A DNA stretch of 43,803 nucleotides from Tatumella sp. JGM91 (GCF_018257575.1 NZ_JAERJP010000025.1:1-43803); one strand, 5' to 3'. Positions 15,421-27,277 are shown, numbered from the stretch's first letter. Program-made: numbers and translations. Notes: generated from the letters alone by a model not told the origin.

Positions 15421-16751
15421 TAATTTTTTCTCCAGCTATTAGGGGATGATGGGTCACCGCCGGTGTACATATAGCCATCTACCAACTGCCCCAATTGTGG
15501 AGCTGATGCTTGCTGCGGACCGGAGTAAGACTGAATATCTGAACGATATTTTTCGACCAGTGATTTTTGGCTGTTCAGGTAGTTAACCTGGCGCTGTAGA
15601 ACCTGTTGCCAGTTATTGATGATTGTTCGCGCCCGATCGGAAGATACGTTTGGTTGAAGGTTCAGGAAGGCACTTGCCGCCGCCTGGCCTTCTGAATCTG
15701 ATACCGGACCGGTACCACGCATACCAATTACGCCCATCTGTCTTGCCTGAGCCTGCATCTGCTGGATTTGCGAATATGCGTCTGCCGAATCAGAACCAGG
15801 TATGTTTCTGGTGATATACCCTTGTTTACCCCAAATTCCATTGAATGTTGATGGATCAATCTGCTTAACCTGGTTTAGCGTGGTCAGCATTCCGGATGTA
15901 CTGTTTACCTGTTGGTCATATCCGTTCACAAAGTCCTGCTTTTTCTGAACCTGCTGGAACTGCTGGTTCTGAATATTGGAGGACTGCTGCTGACCAGACT
16001 GATTAGCCATCTGTTGCTTAATAGCCTGATCACCACGTTGAATATCCACTTTCTGCGCCGTAAACCCATTTTGAGTATTGTCCTGCTGGATTTGATGCTG
16101 GAATTTCTGCTGATTCAGTTGGTAGTTGGCGTTAGCTATGGCCCCCTGCTGATTTATTTGAGCGTTTTTGCTTTGTAGATCGAAATATTTTTCTGGGCCA
16201 ATAGCATGCATACCAACTAAATCAGCAGTCTGACTGAACTGCTGGGGGTTGGTTTGATATGCTTGTACAGCCTGGTTGGGGTCAATTCCCATCCCTTGCA
16301 GAGTTTGCTGATGCTTCTGGATAGCCGAAGCTACCGCCTGAGGGCCTTGAGTAGCAGCCACTTTCAAATCCATCGCAGCATTGCCCGCGTCTTGTTTCAG
16401 GCTATCATTCGCCAGCCCTATTGCCTGCTGCGTTGTAGCTGCTTGCGTCGGATTGCTGGCATAAAGCTTTTGCAGTGCTGCTGTATCATTATTTGCAAGG
16501 GCGTCGCCTACTTTTTGCTGGTATGTATTCAGTGCCTGCTGATCATTAATTTGCTTAATACCCTGCAACACACTCGCCCCACCCTGTAATGCCTGAACTC
16601 CAACATTGTTTGCCCCTGACCTGTCAGCCTGGTTTGCCTGACTAATAGCATTGACAGCATAATTAGCATCACTGGATTGAGGAGCGTTGCTGTTAGATGA
16701 AGCAATGACGCCGCCAAATTGTGGTATTCCTGATAGCTGGAAAGTTGCCAT
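15420..16751 (-). CDS. P22 gp20-type injection protein
   Basis: 443 residues, extremely rich in Gln, Ala and Asn with few charged residues, as are the ejection proteins of P22-like phages (gp20 about 471 residues). The middle (about 190-280) is a Gln-rich helical run (NQQGAIANANYQLNQQKF). Position between the gp7-type and gp16-type genes supports the role. Gp20 is packed in the virion and delivered into the cell envelope with the DNA. The start MATFQLSGIPQFGG follows AGGTGAAAA. Confidence 0.8.
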   Translation of the reverse strand: MATFQLSGIPQFGGVIASSNSNAPQSSDANYAVNAISQANQADRSGANNVGVQALQGGASVLQGIKQINDQQALNTYQQKVGDALANNDTAALQKLYASNPTQAATTQQAIGLANDSLKQDAGNAAMDLKVAATQGPQAVASAIQKHQQTLQGMGIDPNQAVQAYQTNPQQFSQTADLVGMHAIGPEKYFDLQSKNAQINQQGAIANANYQLNQQKFQHQIQQDNTQNGFTAQKVDIQRGDQAIKQQMANQSGQQQSSNIQNQQFQQVQKKQDFVNGYDQQVNSTSGMLTTLNQVKQIDPSTFNGIWGKQGYITRNIPGSDSADAYSQIQQMQAQARQMGVIGMRGTGPVSDSEGQAAASAFLNLQPNVSSDRARTIINNWQQVLQRQVNYLNSQKSLVEKYRSDIQSYSGPQQASAPQLGQLVDGYMYTGGDPSSPNSWRKN

Positions 16752-16759
16752 TTTTCACC

Positions 16760-17452
16760 TCAAAAAAGACCACCAAGTAGCCCAACACCACCGCCAATTG
16801 CCGCACCCAACCCGGTTCCAAGTCCCGGCACTACACTACCGATTGCGGCGCCCGATATTGCACCGCTTGCCGCACCACCAATTCCTGATTGTAATGACGA
16901 CGGGCGATTAGCATTAGCAGCTATCGCATTTGCCTGCTGCTGTAAGAGTTGACTGGAGTTATTTGCATAACTCTGCCCAGCAGATGCCTGACCAGCCGCG
17001 GCATTCATACCAATACCCAATAGATTGCTCTGATTCTGCATCTGGTTGGATAACCAGTTTTGCCCTAACGTTGGTGCAATTGAAGCCAATCCGTTGCTTG
17101 TTGCAGTAGAGCCAAGGCCGCCAGTAGCCTCAGATGATGCCAGTTGCTGATAGCGGGCTTGATTAGCTAACTGTTTATACTGGTCCGAGTTGTAATAGCT
17201 ATTGAGTGCGTCATTTTGGCCAGAAAGTGTTGATAGCCCCTGAAGCTGCTGTAATGCCGGCTGACCAACCGCCATATACGGTTTCAGGTTATTCATTACC
17301 GTTTGCCACTGGTCACGCTGTAAATCTATACCACGGTTAGTGGCATCTGCCTGAGCGGATGAGGCTGCGCTGGACCCACCTTTATGCAATCCCGCCTGGT
17401 AGCCAGATAAGAGCATTTCCTTTTTTTCTGGTTGCATGCCGTTAAATAACAT
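16760..17452 (-). CDS. P22 gp7-type injection protein
   Basis: 230 residues, the size of P22 gp7 (229). A charged N-terminus is followed by an Ala/Ser/Gln/Asn-rich middle and a glycine-zipper hydrophobic C-terminus (GAISGAAIGSVVPGLGTG), a shape that suits membrane insertion. P22 gp7 loses its first 20 residues by processing; the same may hold here. The start overlaps the end of gene 14 by 11 bases. Confidence 0.78.
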   Translation of the reverse strand: MLFNGMQPEKKEMLLSGYQAGLHKGGSSAASSAQADATNRGIDLQRDQWQTVMNNLKPYMAVGQPALQQLQGLSTLSGQNDALNSYYNSDQYKQLANQARYQQLASSEATGGLGSTATSNGLASIAPTLGQNWLSNQMQNQSNLLGIGMNAAAGQASAGQSYANNSSQLLQQQANAIAANANRPSSLQSGIGGAASGAISGAAIGSVVPGLGTGLGAAIGGGVGLLGGLF

Positions 17453-17906
17453 TGTATTCCTCCTCGCACATTTTGCGTGTCATTTGATAAAGAGTTATTC
17501 CGACCGGAACACCTTCATTCAGGTATGCATCTTTCATGTGCCCTATCCTTTCAGCACCCACAGCAAGGGCAGCAATAGCCCCATATCTGGTGGTGTCTGG
17601 GACCATAGTTACCATATTTGTGAATGATGAGTTTCTGAGCAGCCAGTTAATGAATACCGCATGAGCCTTGATTACATATTTGCCACGGTATTTCGGGGCG
17701 TAGATAGGGTGGCACTCCACTGTGCTATGCCAGAAGGTTCGAATCTCATGAACTCCGGCGAGTGAATCTCCATCGTAAACCCCGAGATAGAGGGCGTCGG
17801 GCTTGATTAGGTAGTAATCTCCCTCATCAACGATGTTCCCCGTGATTTCTCTGTTGTTCAGAAATTCGGAAAGCCCAACAGGATCATCAATTATTTTTAT
17901 TTCCAT
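17442..17906 (-). CDS. P22 gp14-type protein, GNAT-like
   Basis: 154 residues corresponding by position to P22 gene 14 (between 26 and 7), a protein needed for normal particle assembly or DNA transfer. The sequence reads like an acyltransferase (GNAT) fold: YLGVYDGDSLAGVHEIRTFW, then YIAPKYRG-like IYAPKYRGKYVIKAHAVF, and ERIGHMKDAYLNEG. Whether it binds acetyl-CoA is unknown. It overlaps gene 26 by 20 bases and gene 7 by 11 bases, typical of translational coupling. Confidence 0.75.
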   Translation of the reverse strand: MEIKIIDDPVGLSEFLNNREITGNIVDEGDYYLIKPDALYLGVYDGDSLAGVHEIRTFWHSTVECHPIYAPKYRGKYVIKAHAVFINWLLRNSSFTNMVTMVPDTTRYGAIAALAVGAERIGHMKDAYLNEGVPVGITLYQMTRKMCEEEYNVI

Positions 17907-18666
17907 CTGAAATTAGCCCGTGATTTACAGCCATGTCCTCAAGTGCTTTTACCCGCTGCCTAGTTTCAATAAGCGCCCGCACAATCGCCTGCATTTCAGC
18001 TTGAGAATAGACGGCACCAACCGTATAGCCCTGGTCGGCGTTGAATGCTGATTTGTTGGCGGTACCGGTTGATAGCGACCATCCGGTTTGCCGGGGGCCG
18101 ATAACCTTAGTCCCGTTTACCGAATATGACGATGCGACATTTAACGGCCCTGTAAGGCTCTGTGATGATGTGGAACTTTTTGACAGGTAATCACCTGATA
18201 TTTTGTCAATATCATCCCTGTCAGACTGCTGAGCGGTCCCTAGCGATGAAATATCGTCAGTGTTCTGAGTTATTCGCGACTCATGGTCTTGCAGCTCAGT
18301 TTCATTGGCTGAAATTCGCTTTTCATGATCGGTTAACTCAGATTCAGCAGCCGCTATTCTTTTCTCATGGTCTGCCAGTTCAGCTTCGGCAGCTTGTAAC
18401 CGCTTTTCATGGTCTGCCAGCTCCGTTTCTGCTGCGGTAAGGCGTTTTTCGTGGTCAGCTAATTCAATATCCTGCTCATCGTTTTTCACCTGAGCATCAT
18501 AAGCGCCATTACCCGCCTCATTCGCTTTTCCGGCTACATTCCCGAGGTCAGACCCTTGCTGTATTACATAAAGTGAATACGGCTGGCTAAATACCTGCGG
18601 GAGCAGCGTTGCATCGATTCGTGAGGCCTGTACATTTACCGGCGTTTGTAGTGATGTATCAGCCAT
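17887..18666 (-). CDS. Tail needle gp26
   Basis: 259 residues starting [20 protein letters not shown], matching P22 gp26 (233) at the N-terminal plug (GNVAGKANEAGNGAYDAQV) and the C-terminal half (TSSQSLTGPLNVASSYSVNG, PRQTGW). Gp26 is a trimeric coiled-coil fibre that closes the portal vertex and first touches the membrane. The core is lengthened by five tandem 14-residue units (residues 68-137) of the form ELADHEKRxxAAEx. ATG overlaps the stop of gene 10 (TAATG). Confidence 0.92.
   Translation of the reverse strand: MADTSLQTPVNVQASRIDATLLPQVFSQPYSLYVIQQGSDLGNVAGKANEAGNGAYDAQVKNDEQDIELADHEKRLTAAETELADHEKRLQAAEAELADHEKRIAAAESELTDHEKRISANETELQDHESRITQNTDDISSLGTAQQSDRDDIDKISGDYLSKSSTSSQSLTGPLNVASSYSVNGTKVIGPRQTGWSLSTGTANKSAFNADQGYTVGAVYSQAEMQAIVRALIETRQRVKALEDMAVNHGLISDGNKNN
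18256..18465 (-). repeat. Five 42-bp repeats in the tail needle gene
   Basis: Five in-frame units of 42 bases encode 14 residues each (two heptads): ELADHEKRLTAAET, ELADHEKRLQAAEA, ELADHEKRIAAAES, ELTDHEKRISANET and ELQDHESRITQNTD. P22 has the same ELADHE motif only once. Copy divergence is graded from first to last. Confidence 0.9.
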
Positions 18667-20093
18667 TATTCCAGCCTTACCTGACACCCTGACAAGGTCA
18701 CAGGAGAAGTGGTTATGATTCGCACCTTCACGCCTACATTCTTACGGATGCGTCCGAACCTGCGCCACAAAACGCGACGGTCATATGCGAACGGTGAATT
18801 TTGCTCAATCATCTGCTCACGGCCGAAATTAATGCCGTCAGTCGTTGCGGATAAAAATAGCCTGTCGGCGACCTGAGCAACACCAGTCGATGCTTCAAGT
18901 TCGAAATCGAATACCCGCATGTTGTCGGCTTTGAATAGCGGCGTGTAAAGCAGGTGCTCCTGCTGATCGCCATATTGTGCGGATGATGAAAAATTAAGCT
19001 GACCGGTCACTGATTCCGTTTTATCGCCACACGTAATCTGATTTCCTTCAAACATAAAATCTATGCTTCTATGCGGTGAGTCGTAGAGCCCTGTTTTCAG
19101 GATGCTCCACTGGGGCCCGTTGCTGCTGGACGATGCGTCATAGCAGAGAACGTGATCGGGCAAATGGATGAGCATCAGCTCATGACCATCGAATCGCAGT
19201 GTTTCCATGATTGAAGATGCAAGATCGGACGCTGAATAGCTGCGAAGAACCTTCTCAATACTGGATGTAGCAATAGGCGTGGCAGAGCCCTGACTGATGG
19301 CGTAAACCGAAGGTGCTCCACTGGACGGGTTGCTAATGAACGCATGAGAGTCACCGAACTTACACTTGCAACGCGTACCGGCAATACCCTTCTGCACCAT
19401 CAATGACGGCTGGGATACGTAAATTGCAGCACTGGTGTCTGTCGAGCCAGTAAGAGAAAAATACTCAATTGTGGCCGAGCCGAACATCACCGCGAAGTCA
19501 CGCCATGTGTCACAGGCAAGGATGCCATCAGGCTGACTTTCTGCGGTATAGAACGGACGATACTGGTCAGGGTGTGATTCGTCCTCAAGATCCGTGACTC
19601 CGAAATCCTGAGAGCCGTCTTTTACCCACAAATAACGCCCACGCAACCGGCAAACGTCACGAACAGAACCGATTTCGTACTGAGCATACGTGACGTCATC
19701 GACTGTCGAAGGCCAGTTCTGCAGCGTTTTGGTGGTACCGTCATAGCGATAAAGAGTGAGTGCTCCATTAGCTGCCACTGCCTGACTTGTTGCTGAGTGG
19801 GCCATGCTTACCCTGCCAGAACCGGATACATCACCTACCGGTAACTGGGCGCGATACAGTTTGTTTCCCAGAACCCGATATACGACAGATTCGTGAGTAT
19901 TAAACTGTACACCCCTGGACAGGCCAGCCACATCATCACGCTTATCAATGCCCGGAAAAGACCGGAGATACCCACTGGAGTTCAACACCTCTTTCGGTGT
20001 CGCCAGCATATTGACCGGCAGCGCATCAATATAATCAGCGTTATCCGGACTCTTCGCTATTCCCTTCATCAGGGGTAACTGTTGGATTGACAT
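18666..20093 (-). CDS. Packaged DNA stabilisation protein gp10
   Basis: 475 residues, matching P22 gp10 (about 472), the hexameric tail hub that binds the gp4 ring and receives gp26 and the tailspikes. N-terminal [14 protein letters not shown] and repeated aromatic beta-propeller-like blades run through the length. It overlaps the gp4 gene end by about 50 bases and the gp26 start by one base. Complete, with no missing segment seen. Confidence 0.9.
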   Translation of the reverse strand: MSIQQLPLMKGIAKSPDNADYIDALPVNMLATPKEVLNSSGYLRSFPGIDKRDDVAGLSRGVQFNTHESVVYRVLGNKLYRAQLPVGDVSGSGRVSMAHSATSQAVAANGALTLYRYDGTTKTLQNWPSTVDDVTYAQYEIGSVRDVCRLRGRYLWVKDGSQDFGVTDLEDESHPDQYRPFYTAESQPDGILACDTWRDFAVMFGSATIEYFSLTGSTDTSAAIYVSQPSLMVQKGIAGTRCKCKFGDSHAFISNPSSGAPSVYAISQGSATPIATSSIEKVLRSYSASDLASSIMETLRFDGHELMLIHLPDHVLCYDASSSSNGPQWSILKTGLYDSPHRSIDFMFEGNQITCGDKTESVTGQLNFSSSAQYGDQQEHLLYTPLFKADNMRVFDFELEASTGVAQVADRLFLSATTDGINFGREQMIEQNSPFAYDRRVLWRRFGRIRKNVGVKVRIITTSPVTLSGCQVRLE

Positions 20094-20559
20094 TCTGTTT
20101 CCCCGGGTAGAAATTCCAGTTGTTGTAAGTCGCCAGGCGGTTGCCAGAACCTACAGGCATCCGCTGAGGGTATGAATATCCGATACTGCCAGCACGACTG
20201 ATGGCGGTGGACTTCATCAGCCGTTCTTTTCCGTAACGGGCAGTCATTACCACTTTGTCAGCTGGCGTAACCACGTAATCAGGTGCGATGCGAAGCGCCA
20301 GGTTATGAACCACGGCACTGACTGAACTGGACCGCATACCGTGGTCGTCACCTTCTGCCGGCGGGTTATCATCATCAGCAAAAACATAGCCAGTAATGAT
20401 CCCCTGACCATCCTGATACCACTCAGACATCATCATTTCGAGGTCATCAACGGCGTCTTCCATTGATTGAGGCTCAACGTCTGTCAGTGTGGCATCAGAA
20501 GCAATACCTAGCTTTCGCAGCGCGGCGCGAACAATATCGCCTTTAGTCTGAGTCAGCAT
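20041..20559 (-). CDS. Head completion/tail accessory protein gp4
   Basis: 172 residues from [18 protein letters not shown], close to P22 gp4 (166) throughout ([29 protein letters not shown]). Gp4 forms the ring under the portal, and the P22 protein has been reported to have peptidoglycan hydrolase activity. The open frame continues upstream to 20628 but that part overlaps the small gene before it, and the internal start agrees with P22. Overlaps the upstream small ORF by 17 bases. Confidence 0.92.
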   Translation of the reverse strand: MLTQTKGDIVRAALRKLGIASDATLTDVEPQSMEDAVDDLEMMMSEWYQDGQGIITGYVFADDDNPPAEGDDHGMRSSSVSAVVHNLALRIAPDYVVTPADKVVMTARYGKERLMKSTAISRAGSIGYSYPQRMPVGSGNRLATYNNWNFYPGKQNVNPTVTPDEGNSEESG

Positions 20560-20731
20560 CAGTAACCGCCTTAGCCTTGCGGCGACCTGGCTTATCAAGC
20601 AGCTTTGACGGGTGATCAAGCCAGCCACCCTTTACGTGCTTTTCCACTTCGGTGTGATCCACCACTTTAACGTGTGCCATGACACCCCATACCTTGCACG
20701 GGCCGCCAGGCTTATAAACTGCGGTATCCAT
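20543..20731 (-). CDS. Small basic protein between coat and gp4
   Basis: 62 residues ([20 protein letters not shown] near the start), rich in Lys and Pro. It has a ribosome site (GTGAGGC) and overlaps gp4 by 17 bases, so it belongs to the head operon. Some P22-like phages have a small gene here, sometimes linked to capsid decoration; I do not recognise its function. A minor virion or decoration role is possible. Confidence 0.65.
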   Translation of the reverse strand: MDTAVYKPGGPCKVWGVMAHVKVVDHTEVEKHVKGGWLDHPSKLLDKPGRRKAKAVTDADSD

Positions 20732-20780
20732 ATCAGCCTCACGAAAAGGGGCCTAAGCCCCATTAATTAAACAGCCGTGA

Positions 20781-22076
20781 TTAAGCCGCTGTCTGACCAG
20801 CCAGGCCAACACCGATAGCTTCCGGACGGGTTGCGTTCACGCCATACCAGAGCGCGATACGGCATTTGCCGGTCAGCGTGGCAATGTCACCCTGAGTCGC
20901 CATGATGCCGCTCACACCCACGCCCGGAATATCAAACGCAGTCGTTTTCATGCCAGCAAACAGGTCGCTGTTAGCTGGGATCGGCTGAGACACGATACGA
21001 ATCGAATCATCAGCCCAGAAAACGTTAGTTTTGGCTGTGGCCACGTTCAGGATATTGATAGCGGTAGTATCTGCCAGCGTGGTATTAACGTTGGCGTAAG
21101 CGCGTTGTTCCGGTGACAGGTTGGTATCATTCAGGGCTACCGGCTTCGGCGTGATTTCCAGATGGGTACCGTCAACCACGTTAACCACTGAGAATGTCGC
21201 ATCATCGGTCAGGACGTTCTTAGCCATCTGGCCGAGGAATTTCACACCGGCAAACGAGATTTTATCTCCGCGCTTAAATCCTGTTGTGCTGGACACAGTG
21301 ACAGTAGCGAAACGGTTATCAACGTTGGTTTTGTTACCATCGTTATCCAACTTCCACGCCTGAGGCGCGAATGACTGAGCACCAGAAACAGTAACACCGG
21401 TTGCGGTTGATGCGTTCAGCGTTGGCAGTTTCGGGGAGCGCATAACGTCATCAAAACCCGCCACCTGACGCTGAATGGTGCCTGATTTGTAAGCGTCTTC
21501 TGGCACGTTGCCGAAAATGTCACGACCAACCAGGTTATAACCTGCTTTACGGTAGTCATCAGGGTTGAAGAACCATGACAGCCCGGCATCGCGGTTAAGT
21601 TCACGGCTGAACATCAACGCTTCAGCATGAGCAACAAAGTCCCAGCCTTTGGACGAATCACCATTGATCTGAGCCGGGTCGGTTACCACCAGTGACCCCA
21701 TATCAGCGGCCATGTTGGCAATTTTCAGTTCCAGGTTGTTTGCCAGCTTACGCGCTGATGCCTGAATGCGGCGGCGATAGCTGGTTTCATCACGCAGGTC
21801 ATCGGCACGCAGAGCGAAATAATCGTTATCCGGGTCGCCCAGGTTAACTGCAACGCTCAGCTCTTCAATGCCGGTTTCTTTGCCGGTCAGGTCCCAGCCT
21901 TCCTGGCTTGGTGATTCCTGCTCTACCGGCATCCAGACAGTGTTACTGGAACGCTGCATTGACGCGGCTGGAGGGGTGTATTTGGTTGCTTTCTGCGCCA
22001 TTGGCGTCAGGTTTTCGACGGTGTTGATCACCTCGTCGATAGCATAGGTTACTAACTGACCTTCATTAAGAGCCAT
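20781..22076 (-). CDS. Major capsid (coat) protein gp5
   Basis: 431 residues against 430 in P22. N-terminus [17 protein letters not shown], the [18 protein letters not shown] segment and the telokin-like I-domain region (about 225-345) follow P22 coat, an HK97-fold protein forming T=7 shells on the gp8 scaffold. No protease or cleavage site is needed. Start overlaps the scaffold stop by one base (TAATG). Confidence 0.93.
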   Translation of the reverse strand: MALNEGQLVTYAIDEVINTVENLTPMAQKATKYTPPAASMQRSSNTVWMPVEQESPSQEGWDLTGKETGIEELSVAVNLGDPDNDYFALRADDLRDETSYRRRIQASARKLANNLELKIANMAADMGSLVVTDPAQINGDSSKGWDFVAHAEALMFSRELNRDAGLSWFFNPDDYRKAGYNLVGRDIFGNVPEDAYKSGTIQRQVAGFDDVMRSPKLPTLNASTATGVTVSGAQSFAPQAWKLDNDGNKTNVDNRFATVTVSSTTGFKRGDKISFAGVKFLGQMAKNVLTDDATFSVVNVVDGTHLEITPKPVALNDTNLSPEQRAYANVNTTLADTTAINILNVATAKTNVFWADDSIRIVSQPIPANSDLFAGMKTTAFDIPGVGVSGIMATQGDIATLTGKCRIALWYGVNATRPEAIGVGLAGQTAA

Positions 22077-22987
22077 TATCGGATTCCTTTAAGTTTTGCT
22101 TTCAGTTTGCGGTAAGTCTCCGTGTCACCGCTGCTGGCCGCTTTATCCATCTGCTTTTGCAGAGATTCACGGTTTGCAGCTGTCACTTCACCGGACACAG
22201 CTTCATCTGCCGGGGGAGCTTTCGATACTTGCTTGCCGCGAGGTTTAATCGTGAGTTTTGCATCGAGTCGGGCCAGTTCAATGAGGGCCTGCTGGCCGTC
22301 CATTGCTACGATCTGGCGTAACTTCTCCGGGTTGGCACCCAGGTGGTACATAATTGCCGCTGACTTTTCAGGAAACAGACGCATGATTTCGGTATCGATA
22401 CCCTCAGGTACCAGCGACCGGAAGCTGTCTTCTTTTTCCTGATAGTCAGGAAGGTTTAGTTTTTCTGCCGCATCGTAGTGTTTGCGTACTGCTTCGACCG
22501 TCTGCGTTGAACTTTGCGTGTATTCCTGCGTTTTACGGCCCTGCTCTGCGACTGCATTGCTGCGGGCATCCTGAGCCTTAATCAGCCAATCGTTGTTAGC
22601 CTGACTGAATGCTGCAAGTGCCCGCGTCTGGTCGTATCCGTATTTCTCCAGACCTTCATCCGACAGATACTGATTGATGTCAGGCTGTGGCGGCAGGTCA
22701 GGGTTAACACGCAAATTCTCCGGCACTTCACCGCGTCGAACAGCTTCAAGCTGCTGCTCAATTTCACGCTGGCGCTTACGCTCGATACGCGCCTGTGCAA
22801 ACTTAGCGTTGGTTGCCGGGTCTTGTTTCTGTTTGTTCTCGTCGTCACCCAGGACAATATCGAATCCCTCTTCCTGACCTTCGCCACCGCTGGCATTATC
22901 GGTTAGCTGACTATCATCAAGTGCCGCTTGCTGATTGCCGGGCAGGGTTTGTTCTTCAGTTGCCTGAATATCGTCGGTATTACTCAT
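22076..22987 (-). CDS. Scaffolding protein gp8
   Basis: 303 residues, the P22 gp8 length. Mostly acidic and helical, ending in a basic helix-turn-helix ([20 protein letters not shown], then LKAKLKGIR) that binds coat. It assembles with coat, then leaves the procapsid intact and is reused. Middle part is Gln/Arg/Glu-rich coiled coil. It lies directly between portal and coat. Confidence 0.92.
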   Translation of the reverse strand: MSNTDDIQATEEQTLPGNQQAALDDSQLTDNASGGEGQEEGFDIVLGDDENKQKQDPATNAKFAQARIERKRQREIEQQLEAVRRGEVPENLRVNPDLPPQPDINQYLSDEGLEKYGYDQTRALAAFSQANNDWLIKAQDARSNAVAEQGRKTQEYTQSSTQTVEAVRKHYDAAEKLNLPDYQEKEDSFRSLVPEGIDTEIMRLFPEKSAAIMYHLGANPEKLRQIVAMDGQQALIELARLDAKLTIKPRGKQVSKAPPADEAVSGEVTAANRESLQKQMDKAASSGDTETYRKLKAKLKGIR

Positions 22988-23012
22988 GATTCACCTCATG
23001 GAAGGGATAAAG

Positions 23013-25190
23013 TTACTCGCCAGGAATGGCGGAAGGTTGCTGATTCTGTTGTTGCTGACTCTGCTGTTGCAGGAGATTGGCAATATCGAGTTGCTGGCCG
23101 TGATGCTGCTGATTAGCTCTCAGCATCTGGTCAGCATCGTTATGTGCCGCTGTGTTTTGTTTCTGGTACCAGTCAGACAGGACGCTGAGGGCATCCCGCA
23201 ATGACTTATCGTTAAGTGATTTGGCGTTAGCCAGTGCCTGAACTGCCTGAGCCTGAGTCAACTGCGCCTGCTGCTGCGCGGTGTAGGCTTTAATCTGCAG
23301 GTCCTGTTGCTGGTTCTGAGCTTTCATCTGCTCCGCCTGACCTTGCGCCAGTACACCCTGAGCCTGGACCATTGCCGGATCAGGTTGATTCTGTTGCTGC
23401 TGTTGCGCTTCCTGCAACCACTGCTGTTCCTCGGCTGTCTCCGGCTGCTTGAGTCCTTGTACGATTAGCTGTTTGTTAGCGTAGTCGCGGGTAATCTCAA
23501 TGCCTTTACCGTCTAGTAACGTCAGATACTGAAGCAAGAGCACGTTCCAGACTTGTTGTGACGGGTCAATCTGACCTAGCAACTCTTTAAGCTCAGCGCG
23601 GTGCTGCTCTTTCATCGACTGGAACGACGGACCGACATCGGTATAGCACTCGAATCGACCGCTAATATCGTTGAGCACAACCGACTGACCAGATGCCAAA
23701 TCGACAACGCTCATCATCGTCTGCACTGCTTTCTCTTCACCATCCGGTAACGTCATGGTGACCGTGCGCGGAATGTCGTAGATGTCTGCGACCATCGAGG
23801 CATAAATCTCACCGTCACGGCGCATCGCAGTAGCGAGGTTGTCCTGAAACACGAACGTTTGCAGGTCTGAGCGCATGTTCAACTGGTTGACAGTATCGAA
23901 TGCCACTTGACCATTGGCTGCTTGGTTATCGACACCTAGGTCGGCAACCTGTTGAACGGCATCACTAGCAGCTTGTAGCGCATATTGGTTAGCAGGAGGA
24001 ATCTCGGGGTCATCGAGGTAAGCCATCGGCCCGGGGTTTAAATCCTGACTATTCTCGTCGGTACGATTCATCAGGTAATACGGGTAATCCGCATCGCCTG
24101 AGTACATATACTCGTAACCTTCGATTTGCTCAGGGTAAAACACAGGCTTCTTGCGAGGGTTGCGCGCCACGATGTCAGCGTTAAAGCTCATAATCATGTT
24201 ACGCAGTCGCTGGCCGTCTTTCGTCAAACGGACGATACCCTCATAGACTTCTTTATCCTCGACGAATCCCCACTCACCGAACACTGGCACAATCGGCAGA
24301 TGCTCACCGGCAATCAGTTGCTTATCCTTCAGGATGGCAGCAGATGACAGGATAGTTTTGTACACCCGTGAACGCTTGATTTTACGCTCACCGATTTTCT
24401 TCATGCCACGGTCGGCCAGCATGTCGATTACATTCTGAATATCACGCTTGAAGTAGCTCACCGGCTCACCGGTCAGCGGGTCTTCGTAGATAAACGCGAT
24501 TTCTTTTTTCTCGACGACTTCATAGTGTTCCGCAATGTGGATAACGTTGCTGGTAAGCCACGGAAATAGCCAGTTGTTGGGAGACTGAAAGGAAGGTATT
24601 TCGGTGGCATCAAGTCCGAACTCTTCAGCAAATGATTCCCAGCCATCCTGCGACAGCGCACTAATGACAGTGACGTGCTTTGCGTCTGACTTATCCTGCT
24701 GCTTTGCATTGGCATCCCAGACGACGTGCGAGCATGCCTCGTGAATAGGTACGCGCCGGATAATCTGGTTATTGCTGGTCGGGTCCTCGTCCTCGTACTC
24801 AGTAACGATTCGCCATGCACCGATACCACATTCGATCTGCTCCTTCACTGCCACGTTAACTGAGGTCTTAGCGGTATTATGTCGCATGTCGGTGCGGTAC
24901 ATACCCATCAGGATTTCAGCAGCGTTCGGGTCGGCGTTATCCTTTGGACGGAACAGTACATCAATCGGATTCTGGCGCATTTCAGCAACCAGCTTCCGCA
25001 CTACCGGGCGCACAATATCGAACTGCCCGCGATATTGAAGGGTGGTGTATTCGGTCAGCCAGTCATCCCATTGCGATACGCGACTGAAAAATAAATCGTT
25101 CTTCGCTTCGGTTCTGGCTTCTTCGCTGGCAGTCCAGTCCCGGTCAAACTTACCGAGAATGTCATCCAATCTGTCGTTGGTGTCGGCCAT
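23013..25190 (-). CDS. Portal protein gp1
   Basis: 725 residues, identical in length to P22 gp1, starting [19 protein letters not shown]. Forms the dodecameric DNA channel. The C-terminal 120 residues are Gln-rich (barrel domain) with QQQQNQPDP and [12 protein letters not shown] runs, as in P22 where the barrel extends into the capsid. The start overlaps the terminase large subunit stop by one base. Confidence 0.94.
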   Translation of the reverse strand: MADTNDRLDDILGKFDRDWTASEEARTEAKNDLFFSRVSQWDDWLTEYTTLQYRGQFDIVRPVVRKLVAEMRQNPIDVLFRPKDNADPNAAEILMGMYRTDMRHNTAKTSVNVAVKEQIECGIGAWRIVTEYEDEDPTSNNQIIRRVPIHEACSHVVWDANAKQQDKSDAKHVTVISALSQDGWESFAEEFGLDATEIPSFQSPNNWLFPWLTSNVIHIAEHYEVVEKKEIAFIYEDPLTGEPVSYFKRDIQNVIDMLADRGMKKIGERKIKRSRVYKTILSSAAILKDKQLIAGEHLPIVPVFGEWGFVEDKEVYEGIVRLTKDGQRLRNMIMSFNADIVARNPRKKPVFYPEQIEGYEYMYSGDADYPYYLMNRTDENSQDLNPGPMAYLDDPEIPPANQYALQAASDAVQQVADLGVDNQAANGQVAFDTVNQLNMRSDLQTFVFQDNLATAMRRDGEIYASMVADIYDIPRTVTMTLPDGEEKAVQTMMSVVDLASGQSVVLNDISGRFECYTDVGPSFQSMKEQHRAELKELLGQIDPSQQVWNVLLLQYLTLLDGKGIEITRDYANKQLIVQGLKQPETAEEQQWLQEAQQQQQNQPDPAMVQAQGVLAQGQAEQMKAQNQQQDLQIKAYTAQQQAQLTQAQAVQALANAKSLNDKSLRDALSVLSDWYQKQNTAAHNDADQMLRANQQHHGQQLDIANLLQQQSQQQQNQQPSAIPGE

Positions 25191-26689
25191 TATCTTCCTC
25201 GCGAAATTGGTCTGATTGGTGCCGGTGTTTTCTTCTCTTTCGGCTTTTTGATGTCGCGCATCATTTTGGCGAACCGGCGCATCATGTAGCCGTAACGGAC
25301 TGCTGACAGTACGTCATCATTCAGCTTCACGATCTTGCCGTTTTCGTCGCGGTGGTAGAGTCGGAATTCATCAAAGAATGGTTCGCATGTGTTGAACACC
25401 TTAAACCGGCCATCAAGCATCATGTCACGCAGTTCAGATATGCCAGGCTCAACAGCATTACCACCATCCGGCCATGTGGCGTGTTCAGGAAGCATCTGGA
25501 AACCGGCATCAGCGTATTGGGCCTTTAACTGCTCACCGCCGCCCTTTTCATGCTGATTGCCATCGTGTGGCCACGCCGTGGGGATTTTATTAGCCCATGA
25601 CTTAACAGCGCCCCATGCCTGTACTGCGGTTTTCTCTTTGTCCTTCCAGACACGTGAAACATAAATCGTGTCGGCGTCTTTATCCCACCACAATTGCACC
25701 TGTGCCTGCGGGTGATCCCAACCAAAGTCCATTGCATCGATAACATAGAAATGGTCAGGGCATTCGAACGGATGACACTTGATGGTTTCTTCGGGTATCT
25801 GAAATATTCGACCACTCCCCATTGTCGGAATACCTCGGGCACGGGCTTCGCGCTCATGCTCAGGGTAAGAAGCGATGATTTGCTCTTTCTGCTCTTCGGA
25901 GTAGTGATCTGCATCGTAGATGGTCATGTTGACCACCTTCTGCATTTTGCTCGGGTTCTTCAGGAACTTCGTGACAACATCAGACATTCCCATTAGCGGG
26001 GTGAATGTCAGCAGTGAGAACTGGCCGTATTTGTTGGTACGGGTAAGACCCTCACCGTAAATGCTGTATGGTGGCTCTTCATCGAACCAAACGCCGTGAA
26101 TCGTGTCACCCTGCCAGCGGGCGCGTCCCTGTGAGTACGGCTTGAAGTAGCAGATTGATATGCCATCTTCAACGCCGTCGGCTGTGTGATGCTTTATCAG
26201 CAGATGATCGACCAGATTCGGATAAAATGGCGACTTCTTCCAGCTGATGATGTCTTCTTTCGGGATTGAACCGTACCCAGGTTCGTCGTTCTCTTCGATA
26301 CGTCCACAGAGAATACGCTGAGTGGTTTTGGTTACGGTTTCGTTTGTCTCACCGCCAACCCAGAACACAACCGGCTCATAGAATCTCTTTCCGCCCCACT
26401 CACCACCGTAAGAACCGTCAGCGGGATAACCTTTGGTCCCAGGGTATCGGCCGGTCAGATGGAATGCCACCTCAGCACCACCGGAATATGATTTACCCAA
26501 CTGGTTACCGGCCATGAAACATCGCTCGGTGAAGTCGTGGCCAGCATCAATAAATTCACGCTGTTTTCCGTAAGGGTGGTATTCAAATAACTGGTGGGTT
26601 CTGCGGTATTGTTCTTCTTCCTCCAGAAGCTCAAGCAGTTCTATCTGCTCGTCTTCTGAAAGTTCATCAAGCATCGTTTCGCTTACCAC
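25190..26689 (-). CDS. Terminase large subunit gp2
   Basis: 499 residues, same as P22 gp2. Headful packaging motor: ATPase with Walker [13 protein letters not shown] (about residue 60), Walker [11 protein letters not shown] (about 190), and a C-terminal RNase H-like nuclease with [12 protein letters not shown], and the [12 protein letters not shown] end. Very close to P22 along the whole protein. The start overlaps terminase small subunit by 23 bases. Confidence 0.95.
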   Translation of the reverse strand: MVSETMLDELSEDEQIELLELLEEEEQYRRTHQLFEYHPYGKQREFIDAGHDFTERCFMAGNQLGKSYSGGAEVAFHLTGRYPGTKGYPADGSYGGEWGGKRFYEPVVFWVGGETNETVTKTTQRILCGRIEENDEPGYGSIPKEDIISWKKSPFYPNLVDHLLIKHHTADGVEDGISICYFKPYSQGRARWQGDTIHGVWFDEEPPYSIYGEGLTRTNKYGQFSLLTFTPLMGMSDVVTKFLKNPSKMQKVVNMTIYDADHYSEEQKEQIIASYPEHEREARARGIPTMGSGRIFQIPEETIKCHPFECPDHFYVIDAMDFGWDHPQAQVQLWWDKDADTIYVSRVWKDKEKTAVQAWGAVKSWANKIPTAWPHDGNQHEKGGGEQLKAQYADAGFQMLPEHATWPDGGNAVEPGISELRDMMLDGRFKVFNTCEPFFDEFRLYHRDENGKIVKLNDDVLSAVRYGYMMRRFAKMMRDIKKPKEKKTPAPIRPISRGR

Positions 26690-27155
26690 GGCTCAGTAAC
26701 TCCTGTATTCGGGAGCGGCGCTTATCGCGATCTCCCTTATCAGGTGTCACGTCCTCGACTTGCGATTGCTCTTTTAAGCCCAGATCCCGGGCGATGATAT
26801 TTGCGTTGAGTAGGTCAGCAGCTGCGCCGGAAAACTTCTGATCGTAGATGATTTCCTCTGCTCGCGTGGTGATGTTCGAAAAACCTTCCATCGACTTAAA
26901 TGTCAGCCATGTAGACCTCGCAATATCTAAGAAGATGCACAGCCCAACGATTGTCATCGCTCTCATCTTCGGCAATTCTTCCGTAGTGACTACGCCCTGA
27001 AATGCAAACGCCTTTGTTTCTTTAAGCGGGTTAGCTTCGACCCATTCGAAGTATTCACAGCAGGCTGTCCACAGCGCATCGGGGGATTCGAACTTAGGAT
27101 TACGCCCATGACTACTGCGGGCCTCCCAGAATCGGTTACCCTTTGGTGCTGCCAT
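26667..27155 (-). CDS. Terminase small subunit gp3
   Basis: 162 residues from [20 protein letters not shown], the same start and length as P22 gp3; three extra codons to 27164 are not needed. The C-terminus [20 protein letters not shown] is almost identical to P22. It recognises the pac site, which in P22 lies inside gene 3, so headful packaging is likely to begin within this gene here too. Confidence 0.94.
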   Translation of the reverse strand: MAAPKGNRFWEARSSHGRNPKFESPDALWTACCEYFEWVEANPLKETKAFAFQGVVTTEELPKMRAMTIVGLCIFLDIARSTWLTFKSMEGFSNITTRAEEIIYDQKFSGAAADLLNANIIARDLGLKEQSQVEDVTPDKGDRDKRRSRIQELLSRGKRNDA

Positions 27156-27277
27156 ACAGAACATTCCTCTACATATAAAAATACCAGCCCCGGTAATTTG
27201 GTGACTGGCTTGGATGAAATAATATATAAAACTCTGTTAAGGCCACTATCATGATGACCTTTGCAGAATTTTATAAA

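Noticed and set aside
18256-18465. Regular 42-bp repeats, checked as a CRISPR array
   Set aside because: No spacers: the repeats are contiguous, in frame, and encode coiled-coil heptads.
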